NCBI GenBank assembly: GCA_023974075.1
Contig: JAMFTG010000133.1
Coordinates: forward strand, 64,501 to 128,500
Source: Chaenocephalus aceratus
Lineage: Eukaryota > Chordata > Actinopteri > Perciformes > Channichthyidae
DNA length: 64,000 bases
Direction of reading: 5' to 3'
A program made the position numbers and the translations under genes. The notes under the pieces were generated by a model that did not search any database, was not told the origin of the DNA, and worked only from the letters and a program-made list of their open reading frames with translations. Of the stretch, positions 24,445-36,458 are shown piece after piece. Numbering within the stretch: position 1 is the stretch's first letter; the number at the start of each line of letters is the position of its first letter.

Positions 24445-25502
24445 TCAATGTCTACTTGTCTTTTCATTGCCTTCTTGTTTGCAGAGCCTTACACTTGCTG
24501 TCTTGTCTGCCTGAAAACGCCTTCAGGTTCAACTTTATACTTGTATTTACCCCCGAGCTTTCTCTCCATTATTCATCCGCCAAGGCTGCCAACAGCTTGG
24601 TAATGTACTCTTGCCATGTTGTTGAATGACAGTTTTATTTTGGCCTTGAACTCATGGATTTCTTGCCTGCAACTTCTCTTGAATCGGGTTATTGGCAGTG
24701 CATCTTATCAGTCTGGGAAAGAGGCCGATTCATCTTCGGAGCGAACTACTTGGACTGAATGATGAAAAGCTCCTTTGATGGAGGACTGAAGGCACGATGA
24801 CGCTACAGCAAACCGAGAGTCTGCTGCCAAGATACAGTACGATCTGCTGCCAGAGAGGATTTGCTTAACACCTATGTCTTTTCTTTCCGTCTTAAAGAGC
24901 GGATTACACCCATTGAAATCACAAGTTTAGCTTTGAGAGAATACAATGTTGTTCCAGAGAGAAGCAGCCTCTGGATCTTGAATCAGCTGCTGCCAAAACA
25001 GAGTCGGTGGAACGATGAAAAACGAGTACATGACATTCAGCGTGGGATTGCTTTTCTTTTTGTAAACTCAACAGCTCAATTACTCGGCATCGGAACATCT
25101 ACAGGGGTCCCCAAGGGAAGCATCACAACAAAGAAAACAAACAAATCTTAGTGACAGCTGTTCGCATAAAGACGACGGCACACCTGTGCGAGAGTCCCGA
25201 GGGAGTCCTGAATTCCACAAACTGCAACCTCTTCTCAGAATGTGCACGTTACTGAACAGGAACGTGGAGGAAGCGTCTGCAGGACGTCGCCTCAACAAAC
25301 GAGCGGAGACGCCTCGTGGGACGTCATTAGGCTCCAGAAGCAGCCGGTGTAAAGCAGGCGAGCCGCTCAGCCTGTCAATACTTATTTCTCCATGAAGACT
25401 CATAAATATATATAAATGTCATCGGGCTCCAGAGGACGGAGGCTGTCTGAGTGTTTGAGGCAGCGGGGAATTAACCCAGTGTGAACTGATATAACCTTAA
25501 AA
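24445..25502. other. Unassigned intronic DNA
   Basis: A 96-codon frame at 24861-25151 (+) has ordinary-looking composition but no recognisable family. I do not call it a gene. Confidence 0.35.
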
Positions 25503-26400
25503 ACGTGATAGAGTGGTGCAGGAATTAGTCCTAAAACCCGGACATGAGTCAGCGTTTTAGCACCCGGTTCTCTCATCTCGAAGTCAATAGTTTTCTGAAT
25601 ATGTTTTTTAAATAAATAAATAAGGTCTTTGGTTAATACAAGCAGAAATGTCTAAATGAAACGACTAAATATCACGCCCAACATTAGCCTCCTTTAGCTT
25701 AGCGGTGGTGACGTGAAGTCATGTGACCGTGCTGTAGTTCCTTTATAGCCCAACATTAGCCACCTTTAGCTTAGCGGTGGTGACGTGAAGTCATGTGACC
25801 GTGCTGTAGTTCCTTTATAGCCCAACATTAGCCTCCTTTAGCTTAGCGGTGGTGACGTGAAGTCATGTGACCGTGCTGTAGTTCCTTTATAGCCCAACAT
25901 TAGCCACCTTTAGCTTAGCGGTGGTGAGATGAAGTCATGTGACCGTGCTGTAGTTCCTTTATAGCCCAACATTAGCCGCCTTTAGCTTAGCGGTGGTGAC
26001 GTGAAGTCATGTGACCGTGCTGTAGTTCCTTTATAGCCCAACATTAGCCGCCTTTAGCTTAGCGGTGGTGACGTGAAGTCATGTGACCGTGCTGTAGTTC
26101 CTTTATAGCCCAACATTAGCCACCTTTAGCTTAGCGGTGGTGACGTGAAGTCATGTGACCGTGCTGTAGTTCCTTTATAGCCCAACATTAGCCACCTTTA
26201 GCTTAGCGGTGGTGACGTGAAGTCATGTGACCGTGCTGTAGTTCCTTTATAGCCCAACATTAGCCACCTTTAGCTTAGCGGTGGTGACGTGAAGTCATGT
26301 GACCGTGCTGTAGTTCCTTTATAGCCTTATTGTTAGCGTTTTACTTCTGGAGATTGCATTTACTCTTGAAATCATAAAGTGGTGTTAATATGTGGAGATG
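25503..26400. mobile_element. Repeat element carrying 72-bp array 2
   Basis: The lead-in from 25503 (AGTGGTGCAGGAATTAGTCC...) matches the sequence before array 1 at about 5090. A short unique tail (TTATTGTTAGCGTTTTACTTC) follows the array. This suggests that both arrays are parts of copies of one dispersed element. Its true ends and class are unknown. Confidence 0.5.
25679..26326. repeat. 72-bp minisatellite, exactly 9 copies (array 2)
   Basis: The unit is the same as in 5259-7232. The length is 648 bp, exactly nine units, the same size as the 9-unit block repeated inside array 1. One unit has GTGAGATGAAG in place of GTGACGTGAAG. Confidence 0.97.
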
Positions 26401-27474
26401 ATCCCGCTGAACCTAACATGTAAGTATCATAAACGTTTGTTTGCCACAGCGCTTAATTTACGCAATATTCAAATATCCCATTGGCTTTTGCCAAAGGACC
26501 AACTGCGATGCTAATTTACAAGTATGGTTTATTTTCATTTTGATGCATGTTTCACTGTCACCACATGAAAATGCAAGCACCCGCTGCCTGAAGGACCACA
26601 ATTACAACCCTGAATGAATGAAGTGTGTAAATGGAGATGTCTTCAACTGTTTATATTTAGACTAAGCCTTCATTCACTGGTAAATCTGTCACATTGTTCA
26701 CAGGCCAGCAGGATTATCCTAAATAAACTTGTCCTCTTCTTATGATAAAGTATAAATACCAGATGCTTTAAAGTCTGTGGGTTCAACAGAATGACTCAAA
26801 GACACAGATGAGTGAGTCATGTTTCCTCTCCCAGTTTCACATAAAGTAGTAAAGAAATCCCATATCTGCATACAACTGCTTCTGGAAGTGAATTGAGAAG
26901 TCGATCAAAATAACTTTCTGTGGAAAGAAAATGTTTTCGGTTCCGTTCACTGAAATGTCACTTCTGAGATTGCGGGGGATGCAGGTCACGCTCTCGGTCC
27001 AATTACATGTTCCAGCACCAAAGAAAGATGTCATGTCTTGGGTCAGTCAGTCGCTGCTGAGCATTATCTGTGCAAGGTTACGATTGTATTCTGGTGGTGT
27101 TATAAGGGACATTTGTTTCTGCACTGGATGCCCTGCTGAACTGAGACGGTGCCAGTTTGAGTGAGTGAGTCATGGTCTCCACTCCATCACATTTCACTTT
27201 GACACTTTGATATCTCCTTCAGCAAAACATACACTTGATCATACAAAATCTAATGAGACAATGCTGTCCTTGTGGCTGGAACATTTAAAGAGACGCAAAA
27301 ATGTGGCCGTTCACAGAAACAACCGATCCTATCCTTTACCGACAAACGCAAGTTGCCGTGCTTATTAAGCATTGTCCATCTTATGATATAACTGGCTAAG
27401 GTGCCTATATGTTTTGAACGGTCATCAATATATGGCTAATTAGCATAACATTATCTAAATAAGTTTCACAGTCT
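26401..27474. other. Unassigned intronic DNA
   Basis: No gene or repeat family was recognised. Confidence 0.4.
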
Positions 27475-27857
27475 TTACCGGGTCCGCTGCAACTCTTACT
27501 ACTTTTAAATCCAGGCTGAAGACTTTTCTTTTTGTCGCTGCTTTTAATTGAACTATTCATATCTTAAACTGCACTGTAACTTTTATCCATGTACTTTTTC
27601 TTGTAATGTTTAATTGAACTATTCATATCTTAGACTGCACTGTAACTTTTATCCATGTACTTTTTCTTGTAATGTTTAATTGAACTATTCATATCTTAAA
27701 CTGCACTGTAACTTTTATCCATGTATTTTTCCTTAATGTTTATTTTATTAGCTTTTCTTTTTTAATGCTTAATGTCTTTCATTTTTTTTTGTAAAGCACT
27801 TTGAATTGCCTTGCGTTGAAAAGTGCTATATAAATAAACTTGCCTTGCCTTGCCTTT
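27475..27857 (+). mobile_element. L2-type LINE 3' end with (TTGCC)n tail
   Basis: The end reads AAAGCACTTTGAATTGCC, then GTGCTATATAAATAAACTTG and CCTTGCCTTGCC. This is the characteristic 3' terminus of fish LINE-2 family elements. Upstream TTTAAATCCAGGCTGAAGAC is also typical. There is no coding region. It contains a 66-bp tandem triplication. Confidence 0.75.
27543..27740. repeat. 66-bp tandem triplication
   Basis: TTTAATTGAACTATTCATAT starts at 27543, 27609 and 27675, exactly 66 bp apart. The third unit is slightly diverged. Confidence 0.95.
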
Positions 27858-28602
27858 ACCGTGTTGGGTGCCGTTTATGTACCATGTTTGAATGGTGCTA
27901 TGCTCTGTAGTAGATGTGAAAGCCTAACAAAACACATTTAGGGCATAACCTGTAAGCCTCGAGCCTGTTTCAGGTCTCAGGCTCGAAAATGACATTCCCA
28001 GAACAAATGACCATAACTTCACTTCTAAAAGGGTTAAATTAATAATCGTTTTACTCAAAGTAATGATAAACCTGTGAGTTGGATGTAGAAAAGTCAGAAT
28101 CAATATCGATTTTTTTTTTTTTTTAAAGTCAATTCAGATTGAACATAATAAAAAAATGTCAATTTGTCCGTCCAAGAAAAAATGTTTTACTTATCGTGAA
28201 AACCACCCTTGAATGATGGGATACTAGACTAAAAGCTTTAGGAATCCAAACTATAACATATAATAAGTACCCTGTATCAAGATTGATGCAAAACAAGTGA
28301 CATTTTACCTTTTTAGAGAAGTTTAGAAAAAAACAAACACTTCAGGGGTCATTTGGGTGGATTTTCTATATCTCTGGAACCCATTGGTCGATTTTGATGA
28401 TTGACACCTATTTTTAACGGTTAGAGCCAATAGAATCAAGGGGAGGTTCCTACAATCCATCTAAACATTACCATTGGTGAATGAGAGTGATGCGCAGCCA
28501 GAATGCCCCGGAACCGGAAGCTGCGATACACTCTGGTGGCTTTCATTAGCAGCTAATATGAAATCACCGTTTTGACATAAAAATGGAACGATGGATTATC
28601 AG

Positions 28603-29387
28603 TAGAGATGTCCCGATCCGATCACGTGATCGGGGATCGGAGCCGATCACGTGATTTTCAAAAAATCGGGGATCGGGATTTTTTTTTTTTATAATTTTTT
28701 TTAATGTATTTAATGTTACAAAACAAAAATGACCATGTTCACGTCTTAAAGTCATCCTGAGGACTTAGTTTTGGTTTAAAATTACACAACATCATGTATG
28801 TGTTGCTTTCTTTGGGCTTGTTTTCAGACCTGCTTATTTCTCTGAAATCTGGCAACAGAGTGGGCGCAGTGTCTAATAGCAGCAGCAAGCTAACGAGAGG
28901 CTACGTTCAGCTGGTGACTCGGGAGTCGGGACGGAGAAAATGTCAGGAGTTTGGAAGTATTATGAAATTGAAAGCGAAGGCAGTGTAACAGCCAGATGCA
29001 ATGTTTGCAAGGCAGAGGTTCCGCGTGGTGGAAAGAACAGAGCTACGTTCAACACGACCAATCTAATACGCTACCTGAGGAACAAACACCAACAACAACA
29101 CGGCGAGTACACAGCGGCCACTCGGGGAACGGCACTGAAGCAACCAACACTTTCAGAGACTTTCAAAAGGAAAGAGAAACTGCCCCAGAACAGTGAAAAG
29201 GCCAACACAATAACAGCCAAGATAGCTGAATTCATCGCGTTGGATGACCAGCCGTTATCTGTTACCTTTTTTTTCTCTTAATGCATTGCATAAAGATCAG
29301 ATCGGGAAAAGTCGGTATCGGCAGATTGTCAAAATCAAATGATTGGAATCGGATCGGGAGCAAAAAAAGGTGATCGGGACATCCCTA
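28603..29387 (+). mobile_element. hAT element D with BED-finger remnant
   Basis: The ends TAGAGATGTCCCGATC and GATCGGGACATCCCTA are inverted repeats. A perfect 8-bp duplication ATTATCAG flanks the element at 28595-28602 and 29388-29395. It interrupts TTAA element copy B; copy A has no insertion at the matching site. Subterminal GATCGG repeats and a palindrome CCGATCACGTGATCGG (28618-28633) are present. Confidence 0.95.
28940..29281 (+). pseudogene. ZBED-like hAT transposase N-terminal fragment
   Basis: The 113-codon frame starts MSGVWKYYEIESEG. It carries a complete BED finger, CNVCKAEVPRGG, FNTTNLIRYLRNKHQQQH, giving C-x2-C...H-x3-H. A TAAT RGTALKQPTLSETF-type linker follows, then ITAKIAEFIALDDQPLSV, the usual beginning of the hAT catalytic region. 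It ends at a stop a few residues later; the DDE domain is deleted. The intact finger could still bind the element's ends, but a function is not implied. Confidence 0.85.
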
Positions 29388-29906
29388 ATTATCAGAAATC
29401 AGAAATAATTTCAAAGTGACGGACAGATTGGATTAACCCTTGGATTAACCGTCAGCAGTGTTTTTATCGTTTTAATGCCATTGAAGACGACTTTTGATCA
29501 GAATAACAGCTACGGAGCGTAAAGCTACGTGTTGTGATGTCTGCGTTTGCTTCCCCTGTCGCGAGTTCCGATCGCTCCGTGATGATACCAATACCTATAG
29601 GATCTGTGGAATCAGCTTTAATGTGATATCCTGAATGTGCAGTTATGATAAGTATTAAGGGTATCTTTACCTTGAGTTCTGTGCTAAGTGCGTTAGCATT
29701 TTTCCGCTCAGGGCTCATTTAGACGCTTCTTGTGGGACTTGTGTTTTGTTTCGGTAAACATGGTGCGTATTGTCAGTTAGCGGAGTTTCTTCCAGTTAAA
29801 TGGGTATGACACATTATTAGCTTTTTAAATATTAAGAAGCCCTGAGACACCGTTTCGTGAAAAAACCACCCGCAGGATTAGGGTCCTCTCGGGCTTAAAA
29901 GGTTAA

Positions 29907-31910
29907 GTATTATTTTAACAGTTTGATACAATCTAAGCATCGTCTGTTGTGATAATCCAGGGTTACACAGCACTTAGTTTTGGGGTTCTCCACCCTTTCT
30001 GCCACCAACAAGTAGAACACCTGTACGGTCAATAGAAGAGCAGCCTTTGTCTCGTAGCTTCCAGCAATACAGGATATTTATTCTTGCATATGTCACCAAT
30101 TTCATAAATGATTCAACAGATTCAAAGGTTTATTGTCATGACAAATGGAAAATAAATTGCTTTTTTATAGCGCTTTTACATATAAGCACTGGCACACGGC
30201 TGGCTGATGTGTTGACTGCAGGGCCTGGGGATTGAACCATCGATCCTCAGATACACATAGGAACCCTCTACCTCCAAAGCCACAGCATAGGACTGATTAT
30301 CTGACTGTTTTGTGCTCTCAAATTAGAGTTTAATGTTCTCACAAAACAAATAACTCAATCTTCCTAAAGTAAAAGAAGAGTACAAAAGGGAGAACGTGTT
30401 TCAAATGTTGAGTTTACCCTGTTCTGCAAATATTTGGCGGTACAGGTGTGTATTTGTATCCGAACTCCCCCTCGCCTCCTCGAACAGTGACGTGTCATCA
30501 GTCTGCTGTTCAGCACGTGGTTGTTATTCAGCTGAGAGCTCCGTGTCGGTGAGGAACAGAAGAGCAGGGGGGTTTTCCAGCCAGGAGGATATGGGCTGCG
30601 TTAGGCATCGCTTCTGTGGGTGGACACATTGGGAGGAGTGCCAGACCAGAGAACACAAAAGTACCGGTATTCGTCATCCGAACAGTTTTAAAAAGACAAT
30701 GTTGTCGCTTTAACAAGGAAAGTCTGAACCAAACACATTTGATCAAAACAGTTCTTTTGACTGAAACAGGACTCGATGACATCCGTCTCCATAAAGCCGC
30801 CGTTATCTCAGAACAGAACAGTCGCACTAAGAAGTCCATCAGCAGTATGGAAGTGTTCAGAGGGGCTTCAGACCTGCAGCAGAAACTGAACTTCAGAACA
30901 CACCGTTGTGTCTGGACTCGTGGACAAGGAGAATAAAGGTGCTGCCATTTTAATGAGTTTAATGCGGAGACCGCTCCACCCACGAGCCGCTGAACTGAGC
31001 AGCAATTATAAGGACTGCGTTTAGATGCATGTGTAAAATCATGAGTGACAGGTACACTAACTGGTACATGCAAATTACCTCTTGCTTCTTTAATCTCGTC
31101 CTCCCTTTTCCTCTGAAGGAATGTGAACATTAACAGCAGCAACAGCACGAAAGACATTCTGATTAAAATACCAAATATATCCTTCGAAAACTAATGAACC
31201 TCGGACTCGAGACAATGCTGGTCTCTCCTTCACCTCGTCTGCGTGACGGAAAAGGAAACGGGCATAAAGAAATGAAGCTAACCAAGCCGTTTCCTGCATC
31301 TTCCTCCAGGTGGACACAAGTACACACTTTTACGACAGGAGGTGCGGGCGCTGTGTAGGCGGTGGTACTTGTGGTCTTGGACTTTTTATACTGAAAGTTA
31401 TGTTGTGCCTTCTTAGGTGTGTCAGTAACTGGTAAGAGAAATCTGAGTTTATTTCACTTTATTTTAACTATTTATTTTATTATGAAGCCCGACAATTTTC
31501 GGACTCTTAGCCAAAGTATCGACAAAGCAGCTGTCGTGATTGCCCTCCGTATAATGTGTGCGACACAGGATATCTGGGGTTCAGCAACATGCCTTCCCTC
31601 AGGCTTCTCCGCACCTGAAGCCAATGCGTTCAGTCGTTCCGTTGCAGCGAGGTACCGATGTCCAGTGATCTGAGTTTATGCCGATTCCTCTTTGCACTTT
31701 CACTGCAACGCAATTCATGGGAAAATAAATCCGTGCTGGAATGACCGGATGAAGTCAAACGTGTTTTAAAAAAGCATAATTTCTATTGAATGCGATGAGG
31801 TCTCCAGGTGAGTCACAGTGACAGCCCGAGCAGCACAAAGTGAATCTCTTAACGTGTTGAGAGTTGTTCCGTTATCTCATTAGGTGATGGACCTGAGTGT
31901 GTATTCTCAC
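29907..31910. other. Unassigned intronic DNA with SINE/LINE scraps
   Basis: About 30125-30260 resembles a SINE core (AGCGCTTTTACATATAAGCAC, GGGATTGAACCATCGA), weakly. A 209-codon frame on the minus strand (31157-30528) is unfamiliar and is not called. Confidence 0.35.
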
Positions 31911-32801
31911 TAGGGATGGGAACGATTATTCGAATATTCGAAATGATTCAGGTATTCGAATAATTATTCATGTATTCGAATATGAGTTATGAATATTTTT
32001 CTAACATTTTTGTTTTTTTTGTTTTTGGGAGTGATGCCTAAGTTGATTACATATGATCAAATGGAATAATTCAATGTATACGACAGTGCCATAGCTAAGT
32101 GTGTTAGGTCTTAAGGTGTGTGTTGCTCCGCTCACCGGTCCCTCACAGCGGGCAGAGCTGCAGGTGCTGATCTCTCTCTCTCTCGCGTCCGGTTATACTT
32201 CACTCGTGTTTATGTCCAAATCCATCAGATCTAGCTAGTTCTAGCCAATGATACGGCTGCTGCCCCTCCCTACACGCAGATCACGCAGACTCAAACCTCA
32301 TCTTAGGCCCAAATGAGCTCCGCAGCCGTTGCGAGGTTCCGGCGCTAACAGTTCATGAGCGTGCTCCCCCGCCCCCTGTCAACACTTGCGACACATGGCC
32401 AGCCTAAACAACAATAAGCGCTGCTTGGCAACTGTGTGTGGCGGCAAAGTAAAGACATTTTGACAGGAGAGATTTAGTTTTGCCGGTATTCAACATATTT
32501 TACCAGTCATAGTCCGGTAATTATTTACACTCTAAGAAGAGTTACATTTATATATACATGCTATACCATGCTATACCCGCAACCTCCGCTGGGCTTATTG
32601 TGAATCTCCTCCGCACATGAAAGCTGTAGGCCTATAGCTGTCCAACTTTGATCACCAGTTCAATACATTTGACAAATTCAACTTGGTTTCTACACTTATT
32701 TGAACATGTATGTATTTCCAAAAATTCTTGGGTTAACTGTTAACTGTTTTTTGGGGGGTCGAATATACGAATATACATTTGCTTTCAAATTCCCATCCCT
32801 A
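31911..32801. mobile_element. Non-autonomous hAT element E
   Basis: The ends TAGGGATGGGAA and TTCCCATCCCTA are inverted repeats, followed inward by TTCGAATATTCGAA-type motifs at both ends. A perfect 8-bp target duplication ATTCTCAC lies at 31903-31910 and 32802-32809. No transposase was seen. Confidence 0.94.
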
Positions 32802-32809
32802 ATTCTCAC

Positions 32810-32999
32810 ACACATGCATGCTGCAGCCGTGCTACAGTACTGCGTGTGGAAGAAGTGTTGCTCTCATGGCACTGTGATGTTCTGCTGACTGCATGCTGAG
32901 AGCTTGAGTCAGGACCGTCTTTGGCCCCGGGGCCTCGCTGTCTGATGCTCTTCATGGAGCTCCCTGATCTGAGTCCTGCTGAGACATCCTTTCACTTCA
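32810..32999. other. Unassigned intronic DNA
   Basis: Nothing recognised. Confidence 0.4.
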
Positions 33000-33082
33000 G
33001 AGAGGAGGAGGAGGAGGAGGAGGAGGAGGAGGAGGAGGAGGAGGAGGAGGAGGAGGAGGAGGAGGAGGAGGAGGAGGAGGGG
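33000..33082. repeat. (GGA)n trinucleotide repeat, ~27 copies
   Basis: An uninterrupted GGA/GAG tract. On the minus strand it gives a run of leucine codons in a 108-codon frame, which is an artefact. Confidence 0.97.
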
Positions 33083-36000
33083 TTGCATAGCCCTTAAAGA
33101 GCTCAGGGAAACTGACAGAGAAGGAGGGATGACGAAGGAGGACGGAAGTCGCCTGCAGCTGATTTGCGGCCCGCAGAAAGCAACCGGCTGAAGAGGCTTC
33201 TTGCAGCGACGGCGTTTATCTTGTTTGTGTAACAAACAGCTGCCAGGGGATTAGATGTGTGCCGGAGGGTGGAGGGATGCGTGGGACTCCATCGGGAGGG
33301 GCTTCTGCAGTTTCCCTGCTCCGTGTGCCAGGCGCTTGGAAACGAGACGAAAACAGAAACACCGGGGGAAGACTGGAGGAGGAGGCGAGGAAACAACAGG
33401 TGGCAGTTCCCTCTCAATGTCAGGACACACAGATACAGGATTCTCTCAGTTGCATTACGCCACAGTGGACTCTGTATCCAGCTTTACTTTACATTTGAAA
33501 AGCCTCGTGAGGAAGAAATTGAAGGAGACTGAAATGACAGTCTGTGAGCAGAAGGAGTTGAGAAGCCTCAGAGCTGATGTGAGAGGCAGAGAGGCGGAGA
33601 GGCAGAGAGGCGGTTAACCCTGCGTAGCTTCAGGCTGCTGCTCTGCCTCCTGCAGCCACACATCAACCCGACTCCGCTCAGGATTCTGGGGTAAAGATCT
33701 GAGGGCGTCTCTTTCTGGCAGGAGAGTGCTAGAGAAAGCGCCCCCGGTGCTTCTCTCTGCAGCGAAGTCACCAGCACTTTTCTGCAAACTTGAGATATGT
33801 TCAACTGCAGCTCTCGGGCAACCGCAAAAGAACATCTGAAGAAGAAGCTGATTGCAGCGCTTTGTCTCATGGCGGCCACGAGCAGCGGCATGTGCTCAGT
33901 CCTCAATGTAAGCAATAGAAAAAAGGACTCAGAAAGGAGCCTCATCCCAACGTGTACACCAACTCTCCATTGGTTGACGCACTAGCAAGTCCCTTTTGCT
34001 CTTAAGGCGAGACGCTACAGGTGAATAGGGTCATTTGTTTAACTTAAAGATATCAGCAAGACATGTCTCCAGTTAATGACTTACATTAAGACAATTCTTT
34101 TTTGAAATAGCATGTTTAAATTTGCAAATGGTAGATGGTACATACTCATTAAACACATTTCAGGAACACAAATCTGAACTTTGGACAAAGCCAGGTTTAA
34201 AATCCTTATTTCATTTTGTAGTCATATTAAAATCTAAAGTTTTTACAGAAGGGATTTTGGATATTCTGTCAACAGCCCTAAAATATCAATTTTCGCCATG
34301 TTTTTAGGTATAACATGTTCTATAATTCAGGCTATGAATGATATATGAACAAACCCTTCTGTAAAAGCCTTCATAATATTGATAGGAATACAACTGGAAG
34401 GTTTGGTGAATGTACGTGCTACTGAAGTGGACATTTCCCACTCAGAATATGAGAAAAATCTCATTTTGAGAAAACGACCACCTCTTGGCCCACGGACCCG
34501 GTTCCGGGGCCGAAATCGCATTATTTGCAGGAAACAACGTCTAAGGAACCTTAATATTTAATAAACTATGAATATTTTATATCCATATCCACATCACTTA
34601 TGATCGCAAGGAGACACAGCATCTAACGGTGCCCACCTCAACACTGAACGATACAAACTCGGGACGTTATCAACAAAAACTAAAACCTCTTGTTCTTTGG
34701 ATGACAGCTCGACGCACTCTGAAGGTATTTCACACACCGGGTCATTTGTGTTTTGTCTAACCTTGCTTCGTGCAAGAGACAATTGTTGTCGATTTAAATT
34801 TCCAGCGGAAAACTAAACCAGGAAGTGTTTTAGCACACCATGTGACGCATCTGAACGAAATTGACACCAGCCAATGAGATTTCGTTTTTTGGTTGAAGAC
34901 CCCTTTGTGCTTTCACGATTGGTTGCTGATAAAGGAAATGACCATATTTGGATCCGATGATCAGCGTATGGTAGGTTATACAATCTCAACACTGACCAGT
35001 AAAAACATTCAGGGTCCATCAGGCCGATCTCCTCCAACAAATTAGCTTTTCTCTCTCTTTTTTTTTTGTCTGTCTGACATTAAGATAGGAAAGAGACGCA
35101 GGCTAAGCAAGCTTCGCTGCCGCTTCCTACAGCAGCGTCACTAGCCCTTTTCGGCGTCTTCAACCAAACGCTTGGAGCGGAGACACAAAGATGGCAGATT
35201 GGTCTAATAGCAAAGATCCTGGATGAGGCTGCATACCGTTATAATCTCTCTTATCATTGGAACTAATATTGAAAGAAGGCGCTGGAACTCAGGGAAATAA
35301 TTGCAGACAGGGCTTTAATCAAGATCCTCAGATTGAGAATCAACACGTGAAGGCCTAGGCAACATGTGTCGTTGTCTCAAAACAAACCCTCGTGTGGTTG
35401 AGAGGAATTTGACCTAGATTGGCCTGGGATACCTTTGTGCCATTTACAACAACACGGGAAAGAGAATAAAGATAAGGTTACCATGGACCCCTCCTCATCA
35501 TGTGATTATTCGGAGTCATGCACCGGTCAGTGTTGTGGAGGCAGTCAGCCGATTCAACTTGAAATGTTAATTATTTATCAGACTTAGGGATGAACCGGAG
35601 AGGCTCTCTCTCGTGTTAACTAGACGGCCTTGGGGTGAAACCTGGACGGCTTCCTTCCTCTCGTCTGATTCTCACCACGATTAATCAAGACAGACACGTT
35701 CACAAAACATCAATCTGAGAGAGAATTATTTACACCATTGATCACTTCCTTGATCTTCAACAACTCAAAGACTTTCAATAATGTCAGACGAGAGCTGAGC
35801 ATGAGAGACGGTCTGTTCAACTCGCGCTGAACATTCTCACTGTGTCAACAAGGAGAGAGCAGAGGCTGCACGGCTGGTTTCTCTGCTTCAGCTTCTCCAC
35901 TAAACGTCCTCCCAAAAGGTGTCGGGGTTTACGGTCAGTCTGGTGCATATCGGCGTTACACAAAGTGCAGACAAGCTGTTCATGTTTAATATGTAAACCG

Positions 36001-36301
36001 GGAAGAAAATGGATTTCTGACTGAAGAGGAAAGTAATCGATACATAATAAACCTTTGGCCACATGGCTTTCACAGGCAAGCATGCTTCAAGATGATCGAG
36101 AGCAGTGCAGATCATTTCACTTCAATAGATAGATTTAATAAATATTACCTTTGCTACGGATGCTGGTTTTCAGTTGGGGAATTTGGGTGCTTTGTTTTTC
36201 AGGAAGATTAAGAAAAACTATTGGCCAGATTTTAATGAGTCTTGTAGGAGTTCACAATTCGCAATATGGACTAGTGCTAAATGCTCTGATTGGTTAGCTG
36301 G
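33083..36301. other. Unassigned intronic DNA
   Basis: I saw no gene, tandem array or transposon terminus in this 3.2-kb stretch. Overlapping frames at 33255-33617 on + reflect purine-rich composition. Confidence 0.4.
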
Positions 36302-36430
36302 CCGGCTCTGTTGTGATTGGTCAACCGCTTAGAGATGTCCCGCCCCTTAACCTATTACGTGCAAAGTGCTTTAGCGCTAGCCAGTAGAAGCGTGAATATT
36401 CCACAGGGATGTCATTATGTTCCATTAGGC
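36302..36430 (+). repeat. Dispersed repeat, same family as 20473-20610
   Basis: It starts CCGGCTCTGTTGTGATTGGT and follows the earlier copy with a few substitutions and indels to TGTTCC(A/G)TTAG. It ends at a 22-G run. Confidence 0.75.
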
Positions 36431-36436
36431 GTTTCA

Positions 36437-36458
36437 GGGGGGGGGGGGGGGGGGGGGG
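36437..36458. repeat. (G)22 homopolymer
   Basis: An uninterrupted G run; a similar run is at 40780-40803. The true length may be uncertain in the assembly. Confidence 0.9.

Larger units (their letters stand above)
27945..29906 (-). mobile_element. TTAA-flanked non-autonomous element, copy B (inverted, hAT-interrupted)
   Basis: This is the reverse-orientation copy of 22846-24444. The right boundary is TTAA at 29903-29906; the left is a mutated ATAA at 27945-27948. Without the 785-bp hAT insertion and its duplicated site it is about 1.17 kb. The two copies differ by substitutions and small indels throughout, so the pair is not a recent duplication. Confidence 0.75.

Noticed and set aside
24861..25151. 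96-codon frame starting MLNTYVFSFRLKERITPIEI
   Set aside because: No family recognised, no neighbouring exons, and single-copy status cannot be judged from sequence alone.
30528..31157. 209-codon minus-strand frame with a hydrophobic N-terminus
   Set aside because: It resembles a signal peptide by composition only; the rest has no domain-like pattern and overlaps frames on the other strand.
33000..33235. Poly-leucine reading frame as a coding repeat
   Set aside because: This is simply a GGA microsatellite read on the minus strand, with no flanking homology.
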